Below are positions 24,846 to 33,808 of a DNA stretch of 64,000 nucleotides, in pieces. The stretch covers positions 1,612,001-1,676,000 of the forward strand of contig CAVSDT010000002.1 in NCBI GenBank assembly GCA_963726825.1, in the 5' to 3' direction. A program made the translations under genes and the position numbers. The notes beneath the pieces are model-generated. The model was not told the DNA's origin, made no database searches, and saw nothing but the letters and a program-made list of their open reading frames with translations. Numbering within the stretch: position 1 is the first letter of the stretch; each line of letters opens with the position of its first letter. Origin of the DNA: DATLGB01 sp963726825 (GTDB lineage Bacteria; Actinomycetota; Thermoleophilia; Solirubrobacterales; Solirubrobacteraceae).

Positions 24846-25574
24846 ATGGCCCGCGGCACCGTGACCGAGCTCTGGCGCTTCCCCGTGAAGTCGATGCGGG
24901 GTGAACGGGTCGACGCCCTTCGCGTCGACGCGCGCGGCGCCGCCGGCGACCGCACCCACGCCGTCTGGCGCGAGCACAAGGGCAAGCCCGTCTGGCTCAC
25001 CGCGCGGGAGAGCCCGCGGCTGCTCGCCTGGTCGGCGAGCTACGCCGAGCCGGGCGCCGAGCTTGACCCCGAGGCCCCGCCGGCCGCGACCCTGATCGCC
25101 CCCGACGGCACCCGCCATGCCTCCGACGCGAACGGCGCCCTGACCCGTGCGCTCGCGCAGGACCTGGGCCGCGACGTCAGCTTCCGCACCGATCCCGCCG
25201 GCCAGCAGGACCTGGAGCGCTCGCTGCTCGTCACGACGCAGGCCAGCCACGACGCGCTCGAGCGCGAGCTCGGCCGTCCGATCGACCCGCGCCGCTGGCG
25301 GACCAACCTCCACCTCGACCTCGACGCCGCCCCCTGGGAGGAGCTGGGATGGGAGGGCGGGACGCTCGAGCTCGACGGCGGGGTCGTCCTGCGGCTGCTG
25401 CATCCCTGTGAGCGTTGCGTGATCCCGACACGAGATCCCGACACCCAGGCCAAGGACCCCGGCCTGCTCAAGCACCTCACCGCCGCGCACGGCATGTGCT
25501 TCGGCATCAACGCGCGGGTCGAGACCGGCGGCACCCTGCGCGAGGGCGCCGCCGTCCGGGTCGACGGCCCCTAG
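24846..25574 (+). CDS. MOSC-domain protein
   Basis: 242-aa protein with an N-terminal MOSC beta-barrel part (VTELWRFPVKSMRGERVD, GDRTHAVWREHKGKPVWLTARESPRL) and the MOSC domain proper, including the conserved Cys in LLHPCERCVIPTRDPDT. MOSC proteins handle molybdenum cofactor-bound sulfur or reduce N-hydroxylated substrates; the partner here is unknown. ATG 24846 is preceded by TACCGT ending 7 nt upstream, as in leaderless genes. Its stop codon shares CTAG with the convergent pntB stop. The 216 nt upstream (24630-24845) hold nothing else recognised. Confidence 0.88.
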   Translation: MARGTVTELWRFPVKSMRGERVDALRVDARGAAGDRTHAVWREHKGKPVWLTARESPRLLAWSASYAEPGAELDPEAPPAATLIAPDGTRHASDANGALTRALAQDLGRDVSFRTDPAGQQDLERSLLVTTQASHDALERELGRPIDPRRWRTNLHLDLDAAPWEELGWEGGTLELDGGVVLRLLHPCERCVIPTRDPDTQAKDPGLLKHLTAAHGMCFGINARVETGGTLREGAAVRVDGP

Positions 25575-26989
25575 AGGTTCTGGATCTCGCCCAGGACCTC
25601 GCCGACGGACTTCTTGGCGTCGCCGAAGAGCATCTGGGTCTTCTGGTCGTAGAAGAGCGGGTTGTCGATGCCGGCGAAGCCGCTCGACATCGAGCGCTTG
25701 AGCACGATGACGGACTGGGAGCGATCGACGTCGAGGATCGGCATGCCGTAGATCGGCGAGTCCTTGGCGTTGCGCGCCGCGGGGTTGGTGACGTCGTTGG
25801 CGCCGATGATCAGGGCGACGTCGGTGCGGGCGAACTCCGGGTTGATGTCGTCCATCTCCTTGAGCTTGTCGTAGTCGACGTCGGCCTCGGCCAGCAGCAC
25901 GTTCATGTGCCCCGGCATGCGGCCCGCGACCGGATGGATCGCGAACAGGACCTCGACGCCGCGCTTCTCGAGCGCCGCCGCGAGGTCCGCGACCGTCCGC
26001 TGCGCCTGCGCGACGGCCATGCCGTAGCCCGGCACGACCACGACGAGGCGCGCGTAGGAGAGCTGGATCGCGACGTCGGCCGCGGAGGTCGAGCGCGTGG
26101 TGCGGTCGATCCCGTCGTCGGCGTCACCCCCGCCACCCTCGACGGCGCCGCCGAAGCCGGAGAAGAACACGTTCGAGATCGAGCGGTTCATCGCCTCGGC
26201 CATCTGCTTGGTCAGGATCGTGCCGGACGCGCCGACGATCATGCCCGCCACGATCAGCGCGATGTTGGACAGCGCGATGCCGGCCGCCGCGGCCGAGAGC
26301 CCGGTGAAGGCGTTCAGCGTCGAGATCACGACGGGCATGTCCGCGCCGCCGATCGGCAGCACCGCGAGGACGCCGAGCGCGCCGGCCACGACGAGGATCC
26401 CCCAGAACAGCGCCTGGGACTCGGTGCCGCCGCCGATGATGATCGCGAACACGACCGCCACGGCCAGCAGGACGATGTTGACCAGCGACCCGCCGGGCAG
26501 CTTCACCGGCCGGCCCGAGATCAGCTCCTGCAGCTTCGCGAACGCGACCAGCGATCCCCAGAAGGAGACGGAGCCAACGATCGCCGCGAACAGCTGCGGG
26601 ATCAGGACGCTCAGCTGCGGGTTGTCGCCGAGGCCGATGTACTCGCGGTACTCGACGATCGAGATCAGCGCGACCGCGCCGCCGCCGACGCCGTTGAACA
26701 GCGCCACCATCTGCGGCATCGCGGTCATCTTCACGCTGCGCGCGCTCGGGATGCCCAGCGCCGTCCCGAGCCCGACGCCGATGACGATCAGCAGCCAGTT
26801 GCCGACCTGCTGCTGCAGGAGCGTCGCGACGACCGCCACGACCATGCCGACGGCGGCGATCTGGTTACCGCGCACCGCGGTGCGCGGGCCGCGGACCTGC
26901 CGCAGACCCACGATGAAGAGGATGATCGCGACGACGTAGAGGACGTTGATGAAGTCCGGGTCCTGCACGAACGAGCCGAGCACGGTCAC
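25571..26989 (-). CDS. pntB: NAD(P) transhydrogenase subunit beta
   Basis: 472-aa subunit of the proton-pumping transhydrogenase that reduces NADP+ with NADH. About eight transmembrane segments occupy the N-terminal 270 residues. The C-terminal NADP-binding domain III contains VVVPGYGMAVAQAQ, HPVAGRMPGHMNVLLAEA, VALIIGANDVTNPAA and MSSGFAGIDNPLF. The GTG start at 26989 overlaps the stop of the small alpha subunit by 4 nt. Confidence 0.95.
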   Translation of the reverse strand: MTVLGSFVQDPDFINVLYVVAIILFIVGLRQVRGPRTAVRGNQIAAVGMVVAVVATLLQQQVGNWLLIVIGVGLGTALGIPSARSVKMTAMPQMVALFNGVGGGAVALISIVEYREYIGLGDNPQLSVLIPQLFAAIVGSVSFWGSLVAFAKLQELISGRPVKLPGGSLVNIVLLAVAVVFAIIIGGGTESQALFWGILVVAGALGVLAVLPIGGADMPVVISTLNAFTGLSAAAAGIALSNIALIVAGMIVGASGTILTKQMAEAMNRSISNVFFSGFGGAVEGGGGDADDGIDRTTRSTSAADVAIQLSYARLVVVVPGYGMAVAQAQRTVADLAAALEKRGVEVLFAIHPVAGRMPGHMNVLLAEADVDYDKLKEMDDINPEFARTDVALIIGANDVTNPAARNAKDSPIYGMPILDVDRSQSVIVLKRSMSSGFAGIDNPLFYDQKTQMLFGDAKKSVGEVLGEIQNL

Positions 26990-27315
26990 TTGGCGTCCTC
27001 CTCCTTCGCGGCCTGCTCGACCGCGGCGGCCTTCTTGCCCTTGAACATCGCCAGCATCCGGTCGGTCACGAGGAACCCGCCGATCACGTTGATCGTCCCG
27101 AAGGCGATCGCGATCACCAGCAGCAGCTCGTTGAGGAAGCCCTCGGCCGGGCCGATCACGATCAGGCCACCCAGCACGACGATGCCGTGGATCGCGTTCG
27201 TGGCCGACATCAGCGGCGTGTGGAGCGTGTTCGGCACCTTCGAGATGACCTCGAAGCCGACGAACGCCGCGAGCACGAGCACCGCGATCTGGATGACGAG
27301 ATCGATCTCGACCAT
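26986..27315 (-). CDS. pntAB: NAD(P) transhydrogenase subunit alpha part 2 (membrane part)
   Basis: Small membrane subunit of 109 aa with three or four hydrophobic helices (VEIDLVIQIAVLVLAAFVGF, AIHGIVVLGGLIVIG, LLVIAIAFGTINVIGGFLVT). The split arrangement of alpha into a soluble and a membrane polypeptide is common outside enterobacteria. ATG 27315 is preferred; the frame extends upstream only into pntAA. It lies 4 nt behind the pntAA stop. Confidence 0.94.
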   Translation of the reverse strand: MVEIDLVIQIAVLVLAAFVGFEVISKVPNTLHTPLMSATNAIHGIVVLGGLIVIGPAEGFLNELLLVIAIAFGTINVIGGFLVTDRMLAMFKGKKAAAVEQAAKEEDAK

Positions 27316-27319
27316 GGTC

Positions 27320-28453
27320 CTAGCTCCCCTGGGCGGCCTTCGCCGCGCCCTCGTGCACGATCTCGCCACCGCGCGTGATGCACGCGCCGGTGATGATCTC
27401 GTCCTCGAAATCGAGTGTGAGTGCGGACTCCTCGCCCGTCATCAGCTCGAGGAGCGACTGCACGTTCTTCGCGTACAGCTGCGACGCGTGCTCAGCCATC
27501 TGGCTCGGCAGGTTCAACGGCGCGGCGATGATCACCCCGTTGTCAGTCGTGAACGTCTCCCCCGGCCGTGACAGCTCGCAGTTGCCGCCCTGCTCGCCCG
27601 CCATGTCGACGATCACCGAGCCGGGCTTCATGCCCGCCACGGCGTCGGCGGACACGAGCTTCGGCGCGGGACGCCCCGGGATCAGCGCCGTCGTGATGAT
27701 CACGTCGGACTTGCCCATCTGGACCGCGAGCGCCGCACGCTGCGTCTCCTGCTCCTCCGGTGTGAGCTCGCGGGCGTAGCCGCCGGAGCCCTCCGCGTCG
27801 CCCAGGCCCTCGACCTCGAAGAACTTCGCCCCCAGCGACTGGATCTGCTCCTTCACCGCCGAGCGGACGTCGAAGGCCGTGACGACGGCGCCGAGGCGGC
27901 GGCTCGTCGCGATCGCCTGCAGGCCCGCCACGCCCGCACCCAGCACGAGGACCTGCGCGGGCGGGATCGTGCCCGCCGCCGTCATGAGCATCGGGAAGAA
28001 GCGCGGCATCTCCGTGGCGCCGATGAGGACCGCGAGGTAGCCGCCGACCGTCGCCTGCGAGGAGAGCGCGTCCATCGACTGGGCGCGCGAGATGCGCGGC
28101 ACCGCCTCCATCGCGAAGGTCGTCGCACCGGTGCCCGCCAGCGCGGTCATCGACGCGCCCCCGCCCAGCGGGTTCAGGAAGCCGATGAGGACCGAATCGC
28201 CCGTCAGACGGGCCGACTCGGACTCATCCGGACGCGCGACCTTCGCCACGACGTCGGCGCCCCACACGGCGTCCGCATCGGCGATCGTCGCACCGGCCTG
28301 GGCGAACGCGTCGTCCGGGATGGCCGCTTCGACACCGGCGCCACGCTCGATGAGCACCTCGTGACCTGCGCCGACCAGGCGCCGCGCCACGTCCGGCGCC
28401 ATCGCGACCCGACGCTCACCGGCCGCCGTCTCCTTGGGGATGCCGATCCGCAT
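27320..28453 (-). CDS. pntAA: NAD(P) transhydrogenase subunit alpha part 1 (soluble NAD-binding part)
   Basis: 377-aa soluble domain I that binds NAD(H). It shows the AlaDH/PNT N-terminal signature MRIGIPKETAAGERRVAMAPD and the Rossmann motif VLVLGAGVAGLQAIATSRRLG at about residue 170, followed by the mobile-loop region. It is the first gene of the pntAA-pntAB-pntB operon. A perfect 14-bp palindrome 49 bp upstream of its ATG is a candidate operator. Confidence 0.95.
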   Translation of the reverse strand: MRIGIPKETAAGERRVAMAPDVARRLVGAGHEVLIERGAGVEAAIPDDAFAQAGATIADADAVWGADVVAKVARPDESESARLTGDSVLIGFLNPLGGGASMTALAGTGATTFAMEAVPRISRAQSMDALSSQATVGGYLAVLIGATEMPRFFPMLMTAAGTIPPAQVLVLGAGVAGLQAIATSRRLGAVVTAFDVRSAVKEQIQSLGAKFFEVEGLGDAEGSGGYARELTPEEQETQRAALAVQMGKSDVIITTALIPGRPAPKLVSADAVAGMKPGSVIVDMAGEQGGNCELSRPGETFTTDNGVIIAAPLNLPSQMAEHASQLYAKNVQSLLELMTGEESALTLDFEDEIITGACITRGGEIVHEGAAKAAQGS

Positions 28454-28501
28454 CAGCTGTCCGACTCTCTCGTCTGGGCGATCATGCGGCGGCGGACCGT
28501 A

Positions 28502-28515
28502 TACGAACGTTCGTA
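28502..28515. promoter_or_regulatory. Perfect palindrome in the pnt promoter region
   Basis: TACGAACGTTCGTA is a perfect 14-bp palindrome between pntAA and the upstream operon. On the minus strand it overlaps the spacer of a possible promoter (TGAACG, 18 bp, TATACG). A TetR-type or similar dimeric regulator is a reasonable guess. Confidence 0.5.
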
Positions 28516-28537
28516 CGCGTGCGTTCAGGCACGGGGG

Positions 28538-30301
28538 TCAGCGCGCCAGCAGGAGGGTGACGATCCGGCCGACCGCTGCGCCGATCAGGCCCATGTCCGG
28601 CAGCGCGGCAGCGGCCACGTCGTGGTTGGGGGCCTTCGCCCCGGCACCCGGCGTGCGATGGCGCTTCTCCGCGGGCGCGTCCGCGGGCGGCGCGGCGGTC
28701 GCGGTCGCTGCGGCGGCGGTCGGCGCGGGGGTCGCCGCACGCGCGACGGGCCGGCGCGCCACGGCCGCGATCGGCAGCGGACGGGCCGCCAGCGCCGCGA
28801 CCGCCTGTGCGGTGACCCACACCGGCGTCTGTGCGCTGGTGCGGGAGTAGCGGATCGACCCGTTGGTGTCCATCAGCGACCGCAGGAAGGCGTCCGGCGC
28901 GCGCGAGCCCTTGCGGCGGACGTTGCGCGGCGCACGGCCCGCGGCGACGAGGCCCTGGATCGCGAAGGCGGTCGACTGCGCGTTGGAGGCGCCACCCGGC
29001 TGCAGCGGGAAGCCGCCGTCGGCGTTCTGGCGCCGGAGCAGGAAGCGCACGGCCCGCCTGACCGGCTTGGAGCCCGCGCGGCCGCCTGCGACGAGCGCCT
29101 GGACCGCGCCGGCGGTGTCGTCGATGCCCGAGGCGGCGCCCTTCGTGGCGAAGGAGAAGCCCCCGTCGCGGTTCTGCTGGCGCGCGACCCACGCCGCGCC
29201 GCGGCGCACGCCGCTCGCGCGACCCCCGGCGGCCTTCAGCGCGAGGACGCCGTAGGAGGTCGTGTTGACCCGCCCCGAGATCGAGCCGTTGGCCCGCTGC
29301 TTCGCCGCGAGCCGCGCGACGAGGTCCTTCCCACCGACCGAGCGCGGGTTCAGCCCGGCGGCGGTGACGGCGAGGATCGTGCGCTCGATCGCCCCGACGT
29401 CACTCGTGCTCGATGGGCTCGCGGCGAGGTAGCCGGCGAGGCTCTTGCCGCCGGGGCGCTTGACGTCGGCGGGGTTGACGCCGGCCGCGGCGAGGCCGAG
29501 CGCGGCCCAGCCGGAATGGAGGCCGGTCGACCCCGCGCCGGGTGCGGCCCCGAAGCCGCCGTCGGCGTTCTGGGCGCGCTCGAGGAAGCGGACGGACGCC
29601 TTGGGGGCGGCCGCCTCGGCGTCGGAGGGCGCGGAGAGGGCCGCACCGGCGACGACGGCGAGGAGCGCGACGGACGCCGCCGCGGGCGCGGCGGACCAGG
29701 TCACGTCGAGGCGGGTGCGGAAGCGGGAGAGGGCGCCCGCGAGGGCGGGGCCGAAGGCGAAGCAGAACACGATGGAGGCGATGATGTGGGCCAGGTTGAA
29801 GGGCAGGGAGGTGGCGGCGACCACGCCGTAGGAGCGCAGGTCGAGCTCGGTCTGGAAGGTGAGCCACTGGTAGGCGTCCATGACGACGCCGAACGCCAGG
29901 GCGGCGACCCCGCACGCGAGCGCGAGGGCGAGCCGGCCGAGCCGTTCGCGGCCGGCGACCGCGGCAAGGCCGGCGCCGAGCAGCCCGACGAGCCCCCAGG
30001 CGACCATCTGCCACGGCGTCCACGGCCCCTGGCCGAAGAAGACGTTGGACGCGAGGGCTGCGATCGCGCCCGTCGCGAAGCCGGGGGCGGCGCCGAGGGC
30101 GAACCCGGCGAGGAAGACGATGTCGGTCGTGGGCTTGACGTTGGGCAGCGGTGCGAAGGCGATCCGCCCGGCAACGGCCAGCGCGGCGAGCGTCGCCACG
30201 AGCGCGAGGAGTCGTGACGGCGGCCGGGAGCGCTCCCACCAGGCGAAGCCTGCGACGAGGGTGACGAGGACGATGCCGAGGGCGGCGACGGACCAGCTCA
30301 T
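28538..30301 (-). CDS. ECF transporter S component fused to an alpha/alpha-toroid (prenyltransferase/intrinsic-factor-like) domain
   Basis: 587 aa in two parts. Residues 1-195 form about six transmembrane helices of an ECF S component (LPNVKPTTDIVFLAGFALG, FGQGPWTPWQMVAWGLVG). After a further hydrophobic segment near 205-230, residues 235-505 form an alpha/alpha-barrel repeat domain with recurrent QNADGGF or QNRDGGF motifs, as in squalene cyclase/prenyltransferase toroids and the alpha domain of intrinsic factor. An Ala/Pro-rich linker and a C-terminal hydrophobic helix follow. No catalytic DCTAE- or DxDD-type acid motif is evident, so binding rather than catalysis is inferred. It is the last gene of the B12-riboswitch operon, with an ATGA overlap to the ATPase gene; substrate is probably cobalamin. 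Confidence 0.85.
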   Translation of the reverse strand: MSWSVAALGIVLVTLVAGFAWWERSRPPSRLLALVATLAALAVAGRIAFAPLPNVKPTTDIVFLAGFALGAAPGFATGAIAALASNVFFGQGPWTPWQMVAWGLVGLLGAGLAAVAGRERLGRLALALACGVAALAFGVVMDAYQWLTFQTELDLRSYGVVAATSLPFNLAHIIASIVFCFAFGPALAGALSRFRTRLDVTWSAAPAAASVALLAVVAGAALSAPSDAEAAAPKASVRFLERAQNADGGFGAAPGAGSTGLHSGWAALGLAAAGVNPADVKRPGGKSLAGYLAASPSSTSDVGAIERTILAVTAAGLNPRSVGGKDLVARLAAKQRANGSISGRVNTTSYGVLALKAAGGRASGVRRGAAWVARQQNRDGGFSFATKGAASGIDDTAGAVQALVAGGRAGSKPVRRAVRFLLRRQNADGGFPLQPGGASNAQSTAFAIQGLVAAGRAPRNVRRKGSRAPDAFLRSLMDTNGSIRYSRTSAQTPVWVTAQAVAALAARPLPIAAVARRPVARAATPAPTAAAATATAAPPADAPAEKRHRTPGAGAKAPNHDVAAAALPDMGLIGAAVGRIVTLLLAR

Positions 30302-32016
30302 GCGCGGGCTCCTTGGCGGGACGCGGGGGGTGACGTGGACGTGGTGGCGCCGGCGGCACCCAGGACCTCGGCGCCCGCCTCGGGCGTCAGGGCGGCGCCG
30401 CCGAGGATGCGGGCGGTCTGCGTGGCGAAGTACCAGCCGCCGCCGAGCACCTCGGCGGTCGGGGCGTCGGCCAGGACGCGACCGCCGCCGAGCAGGACGA
30501 CGCGCGCGGCGACGAGCACGGCCAGCTCGGCGTCGTGGGTGGCGAGGACGATCCCGGTCCCCCCGGCGCTGAGCGCGCACAGGGTGACCGCCAGCGACGC
30601 CTTCGACGCCGCGTCCATGCCGCGGGTCGGCTCGTCGAGCAGCAGCGCCGCCGGGGCGCCGTCGCCCGGCGGCGGCTGCAGGACGAGGGCGAGCGCGAGG
30701 CGCTGGCGCTCGCCGCCGGAGAGGTCCGCGGGGTGGCGGTCGGCGAGGTGCGCGAGTCCCGCGCCGAGGAGCACGTCCTCGGGCAGCTCGTCCCCGACGC
30801 GGCCGTGGAGGAAGTAGTCGCCGGGCGACTGCAGCAGGAGGGCGACGCGCCCCGGCGCGCGGACCGTCCCGCGCGTGGCGTCCTCGAGGCCGGCGGCGAC
30901 GCGCAGCAGCGTCGACTTGCCCGCGCCGTTGGCGCCCATCAACGCGACGATCTCGCCGGGGGCGACGGTCAGCGAGGCGGCGCGCAGCCGCGGCGCGGCC
31001 CCGCGCGGCTCCACCCACACATCGTGCACGTCGAGCGCCGCCGCGGCCCGGGCGGCCTTGGCGTCGCGGCGCCGGGCGAGGGCCCCGCCGATCCCCCCGC
31101 GCACATCCGTGACCTCCCCGCGCGCATCCGCAACGGACCTAAAGTCGCGTTCTGGTCGCTGGGACGACACCGACGCGCCTTTAGGTCCGGTTTCGAGGCC
31201 GAGGGTGCGCAACGTCGCTCGGGCGTCCTTGACCGCCACGGGGAGCGGGTCGATGCCCGCGAGCGAGAACAGGCGGGCACCCGGGGTCTGCAGGCCCGGC
31301 GCCTCCGCCGCGGCCCAGGCGAGGAACTCGCGCGGCGGGGCGTCGCACTCGAGCGCGCCGTCGCGCAGGGCGAGGACGCGGTCGGCCGCGCCGAGACAGC
31401 GCTCCAGCCGGTGCTCGGCGAGCAGCACCGCCGTCCCCCACTCCTCGTTGAGCCGCCGCAGGACGGCGAGCAGCTCGTCGCCGGCGACGGGGTCCAGCTG
31501 CGACGTGGGCTCGTCGAGCAGGACGAGGGCCGGGCGCGTCGCGAGCGCGGCGCCGAGCGCGACGCGTTGCAGCTCCCCGCCGGAGAGCCCGTGGGTCGAG
31601 CGGTCCAGCAGCCCGGCGATTCCCAGCGCGAGCGCGGCCTCCTCGACCCCGCGCGCGATCGCCGCGGCGTCATGGCCGGCGTTCTCGAGCGGGAAGGCCA
31701 GCTCGGCCCGCACCGTCCCCATGACGATCTGCGTCTCGGGCTCCTGGAACAGCGTTCCGCACGCGCGCGCGAGCTCGGCCGGCCCGTGGTGGCGGGTGTC
31801 CATCCCCGCGACGGTGGCGCTGCCGGCGAACGACCCGCCGTGCACGTGCGGGACGAGGCCGCTGGCGACGCCGAGCAGCGTCGACTTCCCCGACCCGGTG
31901 CCGCCTGCGACGACGACGAACTCCCCCGGCTCGACGCGGAGCGAGACGTCACGGAGCGCGGGCACGCGGGCACGGGGGTAGGTGACCGACACGCGGTCGA
32001 GCGCGAGGACGGTCAT
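30298..32016 (-). CDS. ECF transporter ATPase, two ABC domains in one chain
   Basis: 572-aa cytoplasmic energising subunit. The first ABC domain has Walker A GGTGSGKSTLLG, signature LSGGELQRVALG and Walker B LVLLDEPTSQLD. The second has GANGAGKSTLLRVA, LSGGERQRLALAL and LLLDEPTRGMD. It thus combines the EcfA1 and EcfA2 roles. The linker (about residues 275-345) is polar and unusual. ATGA overlaps join it to ecfT upstream and to the S-component gene downstream. Confidence 0.94.
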   Translation of the reverse strand: MTVLALDRVSVTYPRARVPALRDVSLRVEPGEFVVVAGGTGSGKSTLLGVASGLVPHVHGGSFAGSATVAGMDTRHHGPAELARACGTLFQEPETQIVMGTVRAELAFPLENAGHDAAAIARGVEEAALALGIAGLLDRSTHGLSGGELQRVALGAALATRPALVLLDEPTSQLDPVAGDELLAVLRRLNEEWGTAVLLAEHRLERCLGAADRVLALRDGALECDAPPREFLAWAAAEAPGLQTPGARLFSLAGIDPLPVAVKDARATLRTLGLETGPKGASVSSQRPERDFRSVADARGEVTDVRGGIGGALARRRDAKAARAAAALDVHDVWVEPRGAAPRLRAASLTVAPGEIVALMGANGAGKSTLLRVAAGLEDATRGTVRAPGRVALLLQSPGDYFLHGRVGDELPEDVLLGAGLAHLADRHPADLSGGERQRLALALVLQPPPGDGAPAALLLDEPTRGMDAASKASLAVTLCALSAGGTGIVLATHDAELAVLVAARVVLLGGGRVLADAPTAEVLGGGWYFATQTARILGGAALTPEAGAEVLGAAGATTSTSPPASRQGARA

Positions 32017-32864
32017 CCGATCCCCCGCCGGTCGAGGAACGGGGCGAGGGCGACGACGGCCAGCACGGCCAGTGCCGCCCACAACGCGGGCCCGAGGTCG
32101 GTGACGATCCGCGGGTACGGCTCGAACGGGGCCCAGCCACGGGCCAGCGCGCCGCCCCCGAGCAGCCCGAGCGCCGACACCCCGAAGGCGACGTCGTGGC
32201 GCGACCACGGCCGTGGCACACGCGGCGCCCGGCGCGCGGACCCGTACCCGCGCACCTCGAGCGTCGAGGCCGTGTCGAGCGCGCGATCCAGCGCGTTGGC
32301 CGTCACGGCCCGCAGCACGGCGAGCCGCGAGGGAGCGACCCCGCGGGCGCGGGCGGCGAGGGCGAGCCGCTTCCCGTCGCGCGCGAGCACCGGCACCATG
32401 CGCGTCGCGACGGCGGCCGTCACGGCGGAGTGAAACGACACGCGCCGGAAGGCGCGCAGCAGCTGGTCGGGATCCACGGCGGCGGAGAACAGCCGGGCCG
32501 CGCAGAGGATCACGACGGCGCGCAGCGCCAGCACCCCGCCCCAGGCCAGCGCCTCGGCGGTGATGTCCACCGGGCCCCAGCCGGGCACCGTCCCGAGCCG
32601 TGCGAGGGTGGTGAGGCCGTCGCGGGAGGCGAGCGCGTTGACGACCGCGATCGTGACGCCGAAGGCGAGCGCCCACGGCAGCCAGCGCGCGACGGGCCGC
32701 GCCACCCCCGCGCCCCGGGCGGCCCCGAGCAGGATCGCGAGCAGGCCGACGAGCACGACCGGGTTGCGCGCGAGGCAGGCCACGAACACGAGCGCCAGGC
32801 ACCACGCGGCGCCGACGGCGGCGCGGGCCGCGTGGAGCGGGCTGGCCCGGTGCTCGTAGCTCAT
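32013..32864 (-). CDS. ECF transporter transmembrane T component
   Basis: 283-aa membrane scaffold of the CbiQ/EcfT family with five or more hydrophobic segments. The two cytoplasmic coupling-helix motifs that grip the ATPases are present as ALAARARG and TLEVRGYG (A-R-G type). It connects the ATPase and S component in the B12 operon. ATGA overlap on both sides. Confidence 0.9.
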   Translation of the reverse strand: MSYEHRASPLHAARAAVGAAWCLALVFVACLARNPVVLVGLLAILLGAARGAGVARPVARWLPWALAFGVTIAVVNALASRDGLTTLARLGTVPGWGPVDITAEALAWGGVLALRAVVILCAARLFSAAVDPDQLLRAFRRVSFHSAVTAAVATRMVPVLARDGKRLALAARARGVAPSRLAVLRAVTANALDRALDTASTLEVRGYGSARRAPRVPRPWSRHDVAFGVSALGLLGGGALARGWAPFEPYPRIVTDLGPALWAALAVLAVVALAPFLDRRGIG

Positions 32865-33808
32865 CGCTGGAGGTCAGGCGCGTAGGGCAGGCCGACGGCC
32901 TTGCCGTCGTCGACGGCGATCGCGAACTCGTCCTCGAGGGTGGACTCGCTGAAGGCCGCCGCCGCGGCGGCGACCCCGGCGTCGTCGACGCCCGTCACCA
33001 CCCACGTCGGCTGTTGGGCCCCGAACCGCGTCGCGGCGACGAGCCCGCCGCCGGCGCCCAGCGTGTCGCGCACCTCGCCGCGCGCGTCGAGCAGCTGCAG
33101 TCCGGCGCCGCCGTCGACCGGCCTGGCGAAGACGCCCGACTTCTGGGGGCCGGTCTCCAGCAGCCGCGCGGCCGGGTCGGTGCGGATCGACGACCACGGC
33201 CCGACGAGGACCCGCTGGAGCTTGGCGCCCTGACCGGTCCCGGTCCCTGCGGAGCGCGAGACGCCGACGACGCCCGCCTTGTCCAGCCGCTCCGCGACCT
33301 CGTCGCACGTGCGCTCCTCGCCGCCGCACTGCAGCACGAGCGGGGCGCGCTTGCTGTCGGTCCCGTGGATGAACGGCTCGGGGAAGGAGCCGACCACGGC
33401 GGGGACGTCCATCGCGACCCCCCAGTCGTGGCGGTCCCACCAGATCCGGTCGCCCGCGGTGACCTTCGTCTCCGCCGCGCCCTTGGCGGCCTCGATGCCG
33501 TTGACGTAGTAGAACCAGTCGACCTTGCGGCCGTCGTCGGAGCCGCCCGGCAACCCCTCGATCGACTGCACGAACCCGCCGCCGAAGCGCGTGGTGACCT
33601 CGAACTCGCGCTGCAGGAGCTTCATCACCGTCTCCCCCGCGGGGAAGGACCTGACGGTGGCCGAGTCGATCGCGCCCCGGCCGTAGTCGCGGGTGACGTG
33701 GACCTCGACGGCCTTGGACCCGGTGATCTTGCGCCCGGCCCCCAGGCCGCAGCCCGACAGCACCAGCGCGACGGCGATCAGCCCGAGGCTCGCGGCCCGG
33801 CGGGTCAT
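32861..33808 (-). CDS. DUF4430 (transcobalamin C-terminal-like) lipoprotein
   Basis: 315-aa exported lipoprotein with signal peptide and lipobox LSGC at about residue 20. Residues 30-130 form a DUF4430 domain: SFPAGETVMKLLQREFEVTT, FYYVNGIEAAKGAAETKVTAGDRIWWDRHDW. This fold is related to the beta domain of transcobalamin and intrinsic factor. The C-terminal half is a second, less recognisable domain. Placed in a cobalamin-riboswitch operon next to ECF genes, it is a candidate surface B12-binding protein. Coupled by ATGA overlaps to both neighbours. Confidence 0.85.
   Translation of the reverse strand: MTRRAASLGLIAVALVLSGCGLGAGRKITGSKAVEVHVTRDYGRGAIDSATVRSFPAGETVMKLLQREFEVTTRFGGGFVQSIEGLPGGSDDGRKVDWFYYVNGIEAAKGAAETKVTAGDRIWWDRHDWGVAMDVPAVVGSFPEPFIHGTDSKRAPLVLQCGGEERTCDEVAERLDKAGVVGVSRSAGTGTGQGAKLQRVLVGPWSSIRTDPAARLLETGPQKSGVFARPVDGGAGLQLLDARGEVRDTLGAGGGLVAATRFGAQQPTWVVTGVDDAGVAAAAAAFSESTLEDEFAIAVDDGKAVGLPYAPDLQR

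Noticed and set aside
22543..25574. Long plus-strand open frames (22543-24348, 23544-25574) opposite folP and the sigma/zinc-finger-like gene
   Set aside because: Composition is Arg/Gly/Ala noise typical of antisense frames; the minus-strand readings have clear family motifs. Only the MOSC part (24846-25574) of the second frame is real.
28502..28515. LexA (SOS) box
   Set aside because: The actinobacterial SOS box has four bases between CGAAC and GTTCG; here the half-sites are fused with none.
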